A stretch of 64,000 bases of DNA, taken from Rhizobium nepotum 39/7. GTDB taxonomy: Bacteria; Pseudomonadota; Alphaproteobacteria; Rhizobiales; Rhizobiaceae. The stretch's first letter is position 1. The number at the start of each line of letters is the position of its first letter. Shown piece after piece: positions 37,626 through 45,914 of the stretch. The notes beneath the pieces are model-generated. The model was not told the DNA's origin and searched no databases. It saw only the letters and a list, made by a program, of their open reading frames with translations. Both the position numbers and the translations under genes were made by a program. The stretch lies in assembly GCF_000949865.1 (NCBI RefSeq), contig NZ_JWJH01000006.1, positions 124,001 through 188,000 on the forward strand. Reading direction: 5' to 3'.

Positions 37626-38106
37626 ACGCTCAAGTCTCCTGATGACAGTCGGAAAGACGGTCATGGTGGCTATTATAGGTGTTCTAAAAAGGTGTTTTTA
37701 TAATTCTGTTGCTACGTTGTATATACCTAAATCTTGCTTATATCGTGGCCCTTTCAAAGACTATTCTTCATTGATCATTAACTTAAGACACCTTGATCAA
37801 TTTTTCAGCTTTCTGCCTGTTTTTTATCATTTCCGCAATAAACTCATGTATTCGCAGGAGTATTCTCACAAATAAACAATCAAAAATTGAGCACCAAAAT
37901 TTCGCTTTTCAATGTCCGGCTCGATGACCGTAATCTTCCGCCACCTTAAATTTCGCAGGGAGGTACAGAATCTAGTCTAACCTTGCGCAATTTTTTCTAA
38001 GTTTGCAATATAATTTTTATACGTAATTATTTTAATGCATAACTTATAATAATCAGAATATTCTTTTTTATTATACCAGCCATGACTTCCAGCTAAAACT
38101 CATGTG
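37626..38106. other. AT-rich gap without a recognised gene
   Basis: About 480 bases between the NolR-like start and the terminator of the cho operon. From about 37690 to 38100 the sequence is visibly AT-rich compared with the rest of the window. I see no credible coding frame, insertion sequence or RNA gene. It could hold a small RNA or regulatory DNA; I cannot tell. Confidence 0.5.
37673..37688 (-). promoter_or_regulatory. candidate NolR-binding motif
   Basis: On the minus strand TTTAG-N9-AA fits the published half-site pattern (A/T)TTAG-N9-A(T/A). It is 48 to 63 bases upstream of the NolR-like start, where a repressor could block transcription. Confidence 0.4.
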
Positions 38107-38107
38107 A

Positions 38108-38134
38108 AAAGGCCTTCCGGAGAGGAAGGCCTTT
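38108..38134 (-). terminator. terminator of the choline transporter operon
   Basis: AAAGGCCTTCC pairs with GGAAGGCCTTT in an 11-bp stem, starting 22 bases after the choV stop. A T-run follows on the minus strand. Confidence 0.75.
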
Positions 38135-38156
38135 CGTTTTCTAATTCGGGCGTTTC

Positions 38157-39203
38157 TTATCTTTTTCGGTGGCGTGTCAGTCCGGTCACGATTTCATCTG
38201 CGGAAATAGTGCCTATAATCGCGCCATTCTCGACGATGCCGATCGCGCCGGAATGTTTCGCAAGCGCATCGAGGATGTCGATCAGCGGCGATGACGGACG
38301 GGCGGTGGCGGCAACCGTCAACCGGCCGTTTCGTTCGTCCACGCCCTGCTTCATCACGTCGGCGGCCGTCAGCATGGAGATCGGATTCATGTTCTGCACG
38401 AAATCCGCAACATATTGCGTGGCCGGCTGTTTGACGATCTGCTGTGGCGTGCCGCACTGGATGATGCGCCCGCCTTCCATCATAGCGATGCGGTTGCCGA
38501 TGCGGAACGCCTCGTCCAGATCGTGACTGACGAAGAGAATGGTTTTCTTCAGCCGGCTCTGGAACTCCAGAAGTTCGTCCTGAAGGCGGCTTCTGATGAG
38601 GGGGTCGAGCGCGGAGAACGGCTCGTCCATCAAAAGAATCGGCGCGCCGGTGGCGAAAGCCCGTGCCAGCCCCACGCGCTGCTGCATGCCGCCGGAAAGC
38701 TCTCCCACCTTGCGGTCGGCCCAGGCGGACAGGTTTACCAGCTCCAGCTGCTCGGCCACCATGCGCTTGCGCTCGACTTCCGGGGTGCCGGAAAGCTCCA
38801 GTCCGAAACCGACATTGTCGGCCACGTTGCGCCAGGGCAAAAGGCCGAATTGCTGGAAGACCATCGAAACCGTGTGCATGCGCAGGTCGCGCAGCGATTT
38901 CGCCGTCGCCCGATAGGGATCGACAAATCCGGTCGCCGTCTTCACGCTGACATTGCCGCGCACCACGGGCGCCAGACCATTGACGGCCCTGAGCAGCGTC
39001 GACTTGCCGGAGCCGGAAAGCCCCATGAGCACGAGTATCTCGCCCTCATTGACCGACAGCGAGGCATTCGCAACGCCAAGGACCAGTCCGGTCTGCTCGT
39101 TGATCTCGTCGCGCGTGCTGCCCTTGTCGATCAGCGCCAGCGCAGCGTCAGGTCGGTCGCCGAAGACGATATCGACATTTCCGAAGATGATTGCGTCACT
39201 CAT
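38157..39203 (-). CDS. choV: choline ABC transporter ATP-binding protein
   Basis: A 348-residue ABC ATPase of the glycine-betaine/choline (OTCN) group. Walker A is GLSGSGKST, the signature is LSGGMQQR, and Walker B is ILLMDEPFSALDP. The C-terminal tail from about residue 275 has two weak CBS-like motifs (NPISMLTAADVMKQG, then GAIGIVENGAIIGTISADEIVTG), the usual ProV/ChoV layout that can sense osmotic strength. With choW and choX it forms a periplasmic-binding choline importer. Its start overlaps the choW stop in an ATGA. Confidence 0.9.
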   Translation of the reverse strand: MSDAIIFGNVDIVFGDRPDAALALIDKGSTRDEINEQTGLVLGVANASLSVNEGEILVLMGLSGSGKSTLLRAVNGLAPVVRGNVSVKTATGFVDPYRATAKSLRDLRMHTVSMVFQQFGLLPWRNVADNVGFGLELSGTPEVERKRMVAEQLELVNLSAWADRKVGELSGGMQQRVGLARAFATGAPILLMDEPFSALDPLIRSRLQDELLEFQSRLKKTILFVSHDLDEAFRIGNRIAMMEGGRIIQCGTPQQIVKQPATQYVADFVQNMNPISMLTAADVMKQGVDERNGRLTVAATARPSSPLIDILDALAKHSGAIGIVENGAIIGTISADEIVTGLTRHRKR

Positions 39204-40051
39204 AGATCATGCTCCGTGCCGGGAAGGCGGAAAAGCCGGTCGAGAACGATCGCCAGGATGACGATGCACAACCCCGCTTCGAAGCCCATGGCGATGTTGA
39301 CGGTATTCAATGCGCGCACCACCGGCACACCGAGGCCATTTGCGCCGACGAGGGCGGAAATGACCACCATCGACAGCGAAAGCATGATCGTCTGGGTGAG
39401 ACCCGCCATGATCTGCGGCGCGGCGAAGGGAAGCTCCACCTTGCGCAAAACCTGCGACGGCGTCGCACCGAAGGCAATGGCCGCCTCCACCAGCGCCGGC
39501 GGCGTCGAGACGATGCCGAGGCGCGTCAGGCGCACGGGCGCTGGAATGGCGAAAATGACGGTGGCGATCAGCCCCGGAACCATGCCGAGGCCGAAAAGCA
39601 CCAGCGCCGGAATGAGATAAACGAAAGTCGGGATCGTCTGCATCAGATCCAGCACCGGGCGCATGCCGGCATAGATCCACCTGCGCCGTGCCGCCAATAT
39701 TCCAAGCGGTATGCCGATGATCATGCACACCGCGCTGGAGGCGAGAACAAGCGCCAGCGTTTCCGTGGTCGCCTTCCAGTACCCCAGATTGATGATGAAC
39801 AGGAGACCGAGCGCCGTGAAGACGGGCATGCCGACGGAGCGGCGCGTCCAGGCCGAAAGAGCCGTCAGGATCGCGACGATGATCAGCGGATGCGGCGCCT
39901 GCAAAACATAAAGTAGGGCGTTGATGACGCTTTGGAAAATGAAGGAAAGCCAATCGAAGAAAAAAGCAAGATTGCCGGTCAGCCAGTCGATGGCCTCCTT
40001 GGCATATCGGCCGACGGGCAGGCGGTTTTCAGGAGCGCTGAGCCATTCCAC
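39200..40051 (-). CDS. choW: choline ABC transporter permease
   Basis: A 283-residue ProW-like permease with six to seven membrane segments and the conserved cytoplasmic EAAIAFGATPSQVLRKVELPFA loop that contacts the ATPase. I start it at the GTG at 40051, which gives a ChoW-like N-terminus (EWLSAPENRLPVGRYAKEAIDWLT). A GTG at 40150 is also in frame and would add 33 residues. It lies between choX and choV in the minus-strand operon. Confidence 0.82.
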   Translation of the reverse strand: MEWLSAPENRLPVGRYAKEAIDWLTGNLAFFFDWLSFIFQSVINALLYVLQAPHPLIIVAILTALSAWTRRSVGMPVFTALGLLFIINLGYWKATTETLALVLASSAVCMIIGIPLGILAARRRWIYAGMRPVLDLMQTIPTFVYLIPALVLFGLGMVPGLIATVIFAIPAPVRLTRLGIVSTPPALVEAAIAFGATPSQVLRKVELPFAAPQIMAGLTQTIMLSLSMVVISALVGANGLGVPVVRALNTVNIAMGFEAGLCIVILAIVLDRLFRLPGTEHDL

Positions 40052-40287
40052 GGTAAGACAAGACCTTTCGTGAACGAGAGCAATTCCAGTAAAAATGCGT
40101 AGCGGTTTGGGGTCCGGAATTGCAAAAAAACAAGGAGATGAAGCATTCACGGTGATCCCGTTTCACCGCAAATGCCGCTGATGCAGAAACGACGGCCGGC
40201 AAGGAATTGCCGGACACCGGGATGGCGCGCGACCCGGATGCGAGAAAAATTCGCTGACCGGGGCATGCGGGGCATCGTAAATTTCCG

Positions 40288-40322
40288 CTGCACCCGGTCT
40301 GCCAACGACAGGCCGGGTGCAG
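40288..40322 (-). terminator. stem-loop between choX and choW
   Basis: CTGCACCCGG at 40288-40297 pairs perfectly with CCGGGTGCAG at 40313-40322. It lies 18 bases after the choX stop. Hairpins in this place often stabilise the binding-protein mRNA or cut down expression of the permease, giving excess binding protein. No T-run is visible. Confidence 0.6.
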
Positions 40323-40340
40323 TCATGCACTGTTTGCGGT

Positions 40341-41291
40341 TTAGAGGCCCAGCGCCTTCTTGGCGGCGGGCAAGGCGTCAGTGCCGTCCTTGGTCTTGAC
40401 GTTGGCGAGCCAGGGCTCGATCGCAGCCGGGTTGGCCTTCAGCCAGGCGGTCGCGGCCGCCTCGCCTTCCATGCCGTCATTCAGGATCTTGCCCATGATT
40501 TCGTTTTCCATGGGCAGGGTAAATTCCAGGTTCTTGAGAAGAACGCCGACATTCGGGCATTCCTCGGTGTAACCCTTGCGGACATTGGTGTAGATCGTCG
40601 CGCCGCCGAGATTGGGGCCGAAGACCTCGTCGCCGCCGGTCAGATAGGTCAGCTTGAAATTCGCATTCATGGGATGCGGTTCCCAGCCAAGGAAGACGAT
40701 CGGTTCGCCGGATTTCCCCGCGCGGGCGACCTGCGACAGCATGCCCTGCTCGGAAGACTCGACCACTTCGAAACTCTTCAGCCCGAAGGTGTCCTTCGCT
40801 ACCATGTCGAGGATCAGGCGGTTGCCGTCATTGCCGGGTTCGATGCCGTAGATCTTGCCGCCGAGATCGTCGCTATGGGCCGCGATATCCTTGAAGTCCT
40901 TGATGCCGAGTTCGGCGCCCTTGGCATTGGTCGCCAGTGTATATTTCGCACCGGTCAGGTTTGCACGCAGGGTTTCAACCGACTTGTCGTCGCGGTAAGG
41001 CGCGAGGTCGCCTTCCATTGTCGGCATCCAGTTGCCAAGGAAGACATCGATGTCCTTGTTTTTCAGCGATGTATAGGTGACTGGCACCGAAAGAAGCTTG
41101 ACGTCGGTTTCGTAACCGAGACTCTTCAGCAGCACCGTGGCGGTGGCCGTCGTGGCGGTGATGTCGGTCCAGCCCACGTCGGAGAAACGCACCTTGCCGC
41201 AACTTGCCGGCTCGGCGGCGCTGGCCGCATTGAACGTCATGACGGAGATTGCTGCGGCCAAAACCAGACAGCGACTTCTATTTGCAAACAT
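40341..41291 (-). CDS. choX: choline-binding periplasmic protein
   Basis: A 316-residue binding protein with signal peptide (cleavage near AASAA, residue 26). The aromatic cage residues known from Sinorhizobium meliloti ChoX (Trp43, Trp90, Tyr119, Trp205) are all present here two positions earlier: Trp41 (VGWTD), Trp88 (GNWMP), Tyr117 (AKYTL) and Trp203 (LGWEPH). Choline and acetylcholine binding is therefore well supported. It is the first gene of choXWV. The 5' gap to the thymidine kinase gene is about 330 bases and holds its promoter. Confidence 0.93.
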   Translation of the reverse strand: MFANRSRCLVLAAAISVMTFNAASAAEPASCGKVRFSDVGWTDITATTATATVLLKSLGYETDVKLLSVPVTYTSLKNKDIDVFLGNWMPTMEGDLAPYRDDKSVETLRANLTGAKYTLATNAKGAELGIKDFKDIAAHSDDLGGKIYGIEPGNDGNRLILDMVAKDTFGLKSFEVVESSEQGMLSQVARAGKSGEPIVFLGWEPHPMNANFKLTYLTGGDEVFGPNLGGATIYTNVRKGYTEECPNVGVLLKNLEFTLPMENEIMGKILNDGMEGEAAATAWLKANPAAIEPWLANVKTKDGTDALPAAKKALGL

Positions 41292-41622
41292 CGCTTGCTC
41301 CCTTTTTTCGTTCCCTTGCCATTATCAATATCTGCCGGACACAATCAACTCGCGTGCGTTTGCGTGCTTTGGCCCGCCGTTTGCGACACAATGATGAAAA
41401 TATCCGGCTTTTGCCGCGCGGTATGGACCGTGACAGGATGCGGAAATCTGTGTTTTTCCCGTCGCAGCACTTTTCAACTCTCTCCTTCACCGTCAAAAGA
41501 CGCAAAGGCCGCAGCATCGGCGCAGGAACCGGAAGCGGTTTTGCAAGACCGATGCGCCGATCAAATAAGGCGGGCGCATCCTTGCGAAGCGTTCAAAGGA
41601 CGGGAAGGCGCTCCGGGAGTGG
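41292..41622. other. divergent gap between choX and tdk
   Basis: About 330 bases that must hold the choX promoter and perhaps the tdk promoter. I see no gene or obvious structure. Confidence 0.4.
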
Positions 41623-41625
41623 ATG

Positions 41626-42207
41626 ATGGCAAAACTCTATTTCAATTATGCGGCGATGAACGCCGGCAAGTCGACCATGCTGCTGCAGGCATCCTATAAT
41701 TATCAGGAGCGCGGCATGCGCACGCTGATCTTCACGGCCGCCTTCGACAATCGGGCGGGCTTTGGCCGGGTCGCCTCACGCATCGGCCTGTCTTCGGACG
41801 CGCGGACCTTCGATGAAAGCACCGATATTTTCGCGCAAGTATCGGCCTTGCATGCCGAAGCGCCCGTCGCCTGTGTTTTCATCGATGAAGCCAACTTCCT
41901 GTCCGAGCACCATGTCTGGCAGCTTGCCGGCATTGCCGACCGCCTGAACATTCCGGTCATGGCCTACGGCCTGCGCACGGATTTTCAGGGCAAGCTTTTC
42001 CCGGCCTCCAAAGAACTGCTCGCCATCGCCGACGAGCTTCGCGAAATCCGCACCATCTGCCATTGCGGCCGCAAGGCGACGATGGTCGCCCGTTTCGATA
42101 ATGAAGGCAATGTCGTCAAGGAGGGCGCGCAGATCGACGTCGGCGGCAATGAAAAATACGTTTCCTTCTGCCGCCGCCACTGGGTCGAAACGGTCAAGGG
42201 CGACTGA
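41626..42207 (+). CDS. tdk: thymidine kinase
   Basis: A 193-residue type II thymidine kinase. The P-loop is MNAGKSTMLL at the start, Walker B CVFIDEANFLS in the middle, and YGLRTDFQGKLFP is the substrate-binding region. Zinc ligands are seen in CHCGRKA and FCRRHW. It phosphorylates thymidine to dTMP in salvage. ATG codons at 41623 and 41626 both fit; GGGAG is better spaced for 41626. Length is the family norm. Confidence 0.95.
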   Translation: MAKLYFNYAAMNAGKSTMLLQASYNYQERGMRTLIFTAAFDNRAGFGRVASRIGLSSDARTFDESTDIFAQVSALHAEAPVACVFIDEANFLSEHHVWQLAGIADRLNIPVMAYGLRTDFQGKLFPASKELLAIADELREIRTICHCGRKATMVARFDNEGNVVKEGAQIDVGGNEKYVSFCRRHWVETVKGD

Positions 42208-42242
42208 CGAGGCAATTGACCGGCTGCGTCCGGTTGCCGCAT

Positions 42243-42256
42243 TTGATTTTTCGCAA
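42243..42256 (+). promoter_or_regulatory. FNR-like half-matching box upstream of pseudoazurin
   Basis: TTGAT-TTTT-CGCAA: the left half matches the FNR consensus perfectly and the right half (expected ATCAA) only partly. It lies 78 bases before the start codon. Pseudoazurin genes in denitrifiers are often under oxygen control, which makes the site plausible but unproven. Confidence 0.35.
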
Positions 42257-42333
42257 GGATAGCTTGCCTGCTCCTGCGCTAAGACCATGCAGGCACATTC
42301 GCGTGGATGTGCTTTCTCGCAGGAGCAAAAGAT

Positions 42334-42786
42334 ATGCACGACAAAACTGCCACAATCGCCGGCCTTGCCATCGCAGCCAGCCTCTTTGCCTTTCCCGCCC
42401 TGTCCGCCGAAATCGAAGTGAAGATGCTCAACAAGGGCAGTGACGGCCAGATGATGGTCTTCGAACCGGCAACCGTCAGGGCGGCCGTCGGCGACGTCAT
42501 TTCCTTCGTGCCCGTCGACAAGGGTCATGATGCGGCAGCCGTCAAGGAAATGCTCCCCGAGGGCGCCGCCGATTTCAAGGGCAAGATGAACGAGACGCTG
42601 AAGGTGACGGTCGAGAAGGAAGGCGCCTACGTCGTCAAATGCCCGCCGCATCTCGGCATGGGCATGGTCGCGCTCGTCGTCGTGGGTGATGCGGCACCGG
42701 CCAATCTGGATGCCGTAAAGAACGGCAAGCTGCCGAAAAAGGCGCGGGAGCGGCTGGACGCCGAAATCGCCAAACTCGGCCTGTAA
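42334..42786 (+). CDS. pseudoazurin (type I copper protein)
   Basis: A 150-residue precursor. The signal peptide ends at ALSA (residue 25), and the mature 125-residue protein has all four copper ligands at the classic pseudoazurin numbers: His40 (GHD), Cys78 (KCPPH), His81 and Met86. It is a periplasmic electron carrier that donates to nitrite or N2O reductase or cytochrome oxidases. No denitrification genes lie in this window. GCAGGAG lies before the ATG. The ATG at 42334 is preferred over a codon at 42307 that would spoil the signal peptide. Confidence 0.93.
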   Translation: MHDKTATIAGLAIAASLFAFPALSAEIEVKMLNKGSDGQMMVFEPATVRAAVGDVISFVPVDKGHDAAAVKEMLPEGAADFKGKMNETLKVTVEKEGAYVVKCPPHLGMGMVALVVVGDAAPANLDAVKNGKLPKKARERLDAEIAKLGL

Positions 42787-43024
42787 TCGTCTGTCCCGGC
42801 GGTGCTGCGGCGGCGCATGTTTCGCGCGCAGTCCGGGACGCCGGAACGGCCGGTGCGGACCGCAGGTTGAGAAAAGTTTCGCAATCATGTTGTATCCCGA
42901 TTGAGCGGGACATATCTGGAGACAGTGAATGACCGCGGTTTTTTACGAAGCGCCGTAAGGCACCCGGCCAGACCACGGGTTTGTTCCGGCGTCCAGCCCC
43001 ACGGGCAGAGGAGACTATGACGAC

Positions 43025-44182
43025 ATGATCGACCGGATAACCGCTTTGATTCAGGCAGCCTTCAACGCCATCGGCAAGGCCGCCAGTCTTGTCGTCGCAT
43101 GGCTCCTGTGGCCCTTCATGGCCGCCCACGGCTGGTATCGCGGCCGCAACTGGATCATCAAGGGTCCGATCGCTCTGGTGCTCATCTTTCTCGTCGCCTT
43201 CTACGGATATTTCGTCTGGCAGACGCAGGTCTGGACGAATTTCGACGCGGATTACATTTCCCGTTACAAGCTTGCCGAACGCACCGTGCCGCCCGGACAG
43301 GAATTGCCGACCGCGACCACGACTACGGCCGCCGGCGCGACCGGGGCCGCCGCAAACACATCCGCGCCGGTTTGCCAGCGCTCGGCCATCGTCGATGCCG
43401 CCGCCGACCTCACCGATTTCAACGTCAATCAGAACGCATGGATTTCCTCCATGTTGCTCTACCGTCTCGGCCTCTTCGGCATGGACTGGGACAGCACGCC
43501 GTTTCTGGACAACAAGGCGTCCTTCCAGCGCGGCGTGAACCAGGCGGTGCGCCGTACCTCGGTGGAACTGGTGGATACGCTCGGCCGCGTTCGTGGAACC
43601 TCGGGTATCAACAACAATCTTCAGGAAGCGCGCGGGAACATGCAGTTCAGCGAGTATTCCTGGTATTTCGGCCTCGACCCCTTCGGCCCCAAGACGCCGA
43701 CACCCAGCTATTACCGCGCCGCCATCCGCAGTTTCCAGGCCTTCAACGGCGAACTGACGGCCTGCAAGGCCGTTTTCGACACTCGCGCCGACAACCTGAT
43801 CCAGTTCATCGACCGCATTGCCGGCGATATCGGCTCGACGTCGGCCATTCTGCGCGAGCGTTCGGAAAACTATAATGGCGGCTGGTTCGACACCCGCGCC
43901 GACGACCGTTTCTGGTTCGCCTATGGCCAGCTCTATGGTTATTACGGCGTGCTTTCCGCGGCCGGATCGGATTTCGCGCAGGTCATTCGCGAACGCAACT
44001 TGACCAATCTCTGGAACGACACCCTGGGGCAGACCCGCGCGGCGCTGCGCATCCAGCCGGCGATCATCTCCAACGGTGAGGAAAGCGGATGGATCATGCC
44101 CTCGCACCTCGCCACCATGGGATTTTACGTTTTGCGGGTTCGCTCGAACCTCGTCGAACTCCGTTCCGTTCTCGACCGGTAA
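43025..44182 (+). CDS. DUF2333 inner-membrane protein
   Basis: A 385-residue protein with an N-terminal anchor: an amphipathic region, then a hydrophobic helix at about residues 49-65 (GPIALVLIFLVAFYGYFVW). The remainder, after a Thr/Ala-rich linker near 95-115, is a soluble helical domain likely in the periplasm (WYFGLDPFGPKTPTPSYYRA; FDTRADDRFWFAYGQLYGYYGV). DUF2333 has no known function but is widespread in alphaproteobacteria. GGAGACTATGACGAC before the ATG serves as ribosome site. No operon partner is visible. Confidence 0.82.
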   Translation: MIDRITALIQAAFNAIGKAASLVVAWLLWPFMAAHGWYRGRNWIIKGPIALVLIFLVAFYGYFVWQTQVWTNFDADYISRYKLAERTVPPGQELPTATTTTAAGATGAAANTSAPVCQRSAIVDAAADLTDFNVNQNAWISSMLLYRLGLFGMDWDSTPFLDNKASFQRGVNQAVRRTSVELVDTLGRVRGTSGINNNLQEARGNMQFSEYSWYFGLDPFGPKTPTPSYYRAAIRSFQAFNGELTACKAVFDTRADNLIQFIDRIAGDIGSTSAILRERSENYNGGWFDTRADDRFWFAYGQLYGYYGVLSAAGSDFAQVIRERNLTNLWNDTLGQTRAALRIQPAIISNGEESGWIMPSHLATMGFYVLRVRSNLVELRSVLDR

Positions 44183-44199
44183 CGGCGCCGGCCCTGCGG
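44182..44199. terminator. hairpin between convergent genes
   Basis: GCCGGCC at 44182-44188 pairs perfectly with GGCCGGC at 44193-44199. It lies between DUF2333 and the convergent LuxR-type gene. There is no T-run. Confidence 0.4.
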
Positions 44200-44218
44200 C
44201 CGGCCCAACCTGCCAGAC

Positions 44219-44935
44219 TCAGTCTATCAGGCGCAGGCGAATGGTCTTGGCCACCAGTTGCGCGCGGTTGACGCAATCGAGCTTGCGCATGGCGTTGTTC
44301 ATGTAGGCATTGACGGTATGTTCCGAGATGGACAGAAGCTCGGCGATCTCCACCGACGTCTTTCCCTGCGCGGTCCAGCGCACCACGTCGAGTTCCCGTT
44401 TCGTCAGAGGCGACGGGCCTTTGGAGCCGGCGTAAGAAAGGCGGTCATAGGCCTCCAGGGCATGCAGCGCGATCATGCCCAGTTCGTTCAGCGACGATTG
44501 CGGCAAGGCATCGCGATCGCCGGCGAAATTCATCAGATGCCGGTTTCCGTTCATGCCGTTTACCGGCACCATGAGACCGGAGGTAATACCTATGCTGCTC
44601 AGCGAGGCTCCTGCATCCGCCAGCGTCTCACAGGCAAGCTCCGCATCGTCGAGCGACCAATATTGCGGCATCATCGATGAGGCGCCGCGCTTGATAACCG
44701 GACAGTCGCCGAGCGCACCATCCCTGGTCATCGCGTTCACGACCCAGATCGGCAGGCTGCTTTCCACAATCGTCGGCAGGGCATAGCTGGAGCGGCCGCC
44801 CGGCAACTTCAGCAATGTCACATGGGAATAACCGAACGCCTGCATCACGTCTTGCAGCGCCGCCAGCCATTGCTGCCTGTCGGTGGCAACCGAAAGGTTC
44901 CGGCAAAGCCTGTCCTGGCGCTCCGTCGTCGACAT
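44219..44935 (-). CDS. LuxR-family regulator with autoinducer-binding domain (LuxR solo)
   Basis: A 238-residue regulator. Residues about 15-165 fit the AHL-binding domain; GALGDCPVIKRG aligns with the conserved Asp-Pro pair region of TraR-like proteins, and PQYWS with the region of a conserved Trp, although not every ligand residue can be confirmed. The C-terminal LuxR helix-turn-helix is clear (PLTKRELDVVRWTAQGKTSVEIAE, then ISEHTVNAYMNNAMRKL). No luxI homologue is in the window, so it may sense external signals or lack a ligand. It is downstream of no gene in its own direction. Confidence 0.85.
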   Translation of the reverse strand: MSTTERQDRLCRNLSVATDRQQWLAALQDVMQAFGYSHVTLLKLPGGRSSYALPTIVESSLPIWVVNAMTRDGALGDCPVIKRGASSMMPQYWSLDDAELACETLADAGASLSSIGITSGLMVPVNGMNGNRHLMNFAGDRDALPQSSLNELGMIALHALEAYDRLSYAGSKGPSPLTKRELDVVRWTAQGKTSVEIAELLSISEHTVNAYMNNAMRKLDCVNRAQLVAKTIRLRLID

Positions 44936-45035
44936 TCAGGTGCCGCCGCCGGGCCGGCGTGCTTGAGCCCGGAGCGAAATACAAACGGCATGGGCAAACA
45001 CGGTTACGAGCTTCATATCGGGTGAACTACCTTGG

Positions 45036-45557
45036 TTAAAGCACCTGTTTTTCAGACGTGTCCTTCGGCTTCGCCATCAATTTTTCCAGAAAACCGAGCA
45101 TGACCGCCGAAACGACAAAAGCCAGGTGAATGATGGTGAACCACATCAGCTGGCTATCCGTATACTGACTGGCGTTGAGAAATATCTGCAGCAGGTGGAT
45201 CGATGAAATCGCCACGATCGACGATGCGACCTTGATTTTCAGACTGCCCGAGTCGAGCTTGCCCAGGAATGAAACCTCGTCATCCGCCTCATCGAAGCGG
45301 CTGACGAAATTCTCGTAGCCGGAGATCATCACCATGACGATGAGGCTGGCGACCAGCGCCGCATCGATCAGCCCGAGCATGGCGAGGATCATGTCCGATT
45401 CATCGTAGATGAAAACGTTTTTCGCGACCTTCAGGAACTTGAGCGCGAAGGAAAACGCATAGACCGCCAGTGCCGCGACGAGCCCGAGATAAAAGACGAC
45501 GAGCAGCCAGCGGCTGGAGAGAATGATCCGCTCGACGAGCAGTTCAAGTGACTTCAT
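45036..45557 (-). CDS. YqhA family inner-membrane protein (UPF0114)
   Basis: A 173-residue protein with four hydrophobic helices at about 12-35, 60-80, 110-128 and 138-158. The YqhA/UPF0114 signature includes ERIILSSRWLLVVFYLGL at the start and MVMISGYENFVSRFDEAD in the middle. Function unknown. It stands alone, with 357 bases to the TonB receptor gene start on the other strand. Confidence 0.85.
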   Translation of the reverse strand: MKSLELLVERIILSSRWLLVVFYLGLVAALAVYAFSFALKFLKVAKNVFIYDESDMILAMLGLIDAALVASLIVMVMISGYENFVSRFDEADDEVSFLGKLDSGSLKIKVASSIVAISSIHLLQIFLNASQYTDSQLMWFTIIHLAFVVSAVMLGFLEKLMAKPKDTSEKQVL

Positions 45558-45750
45558 TTCCGTATCCGTTTAATTTTCTGTCTATTGTCGGGATATGCTT
45601 TCTTTCGCCATGTAAACTGGCTGCGAATATCCTAGCAAGCGGCAATGTCGGGACTTTGGCCGGACGGAGGCGTTTTTGGCCCTATCCATTGCTTTGGTCC
45701 GGCCTGACAGAGCGTCACATTTTTGCCACGTCCCGTTATGCTTTAAAACA

Positions 45751-45765
45751 TGATGGTAAAAGTCA
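45751..45765 (+). promoter_or_regulatory. iron-responsive (IRO/RirA) box 1
   Basis: TGA-TGGTAAAAG-TCA fits TGA-N9-TCA exactly. It lies three bases before the TATAAT box at 45768-45773, where a repressor would block polymerase. Confidence 0.6.
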
Positions 45766-45767
45766 TA

Positions 45768-45773
45768 TATAAT
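45768..45773 (+). promoter_or_regulatory. -10 box of the TonB receptor gene
   Basis: TATAAT, a perfect sigma-70 -10 sequence, lies between two iron boxes. Start of transcription is expected near 45780. The -35 is less clear (TTTAAA region near 45742). Confidence 0.55.
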
Positions 45774-45777
45774 ATGT

Positions 45778-45792
45778 TGACAGTTATCCTCA
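45778..45792 (+). promoter_or_regulatory. iron-responsive (IRO/RirA) box 2
   Basis: TGA-CAGTTATCC-TCA fits TGA-N9-TCA exactly and overlaps the predicted transcription start. It is spaced 27 bp from box 1. Confidence 0.6.
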
Positions 45793-45914
45793 TGTTTTTT
45801 AGTGCTCGCTGATCGGCTCGTCCGTAACACATCAAAACAGTTTCAGCCGCGACAGCAGGCGCGGCGCGTTTTTGCGCGCCGTGGTTTCTCCGCGCGTTTA
45901 CCCGGGGGTATTCA

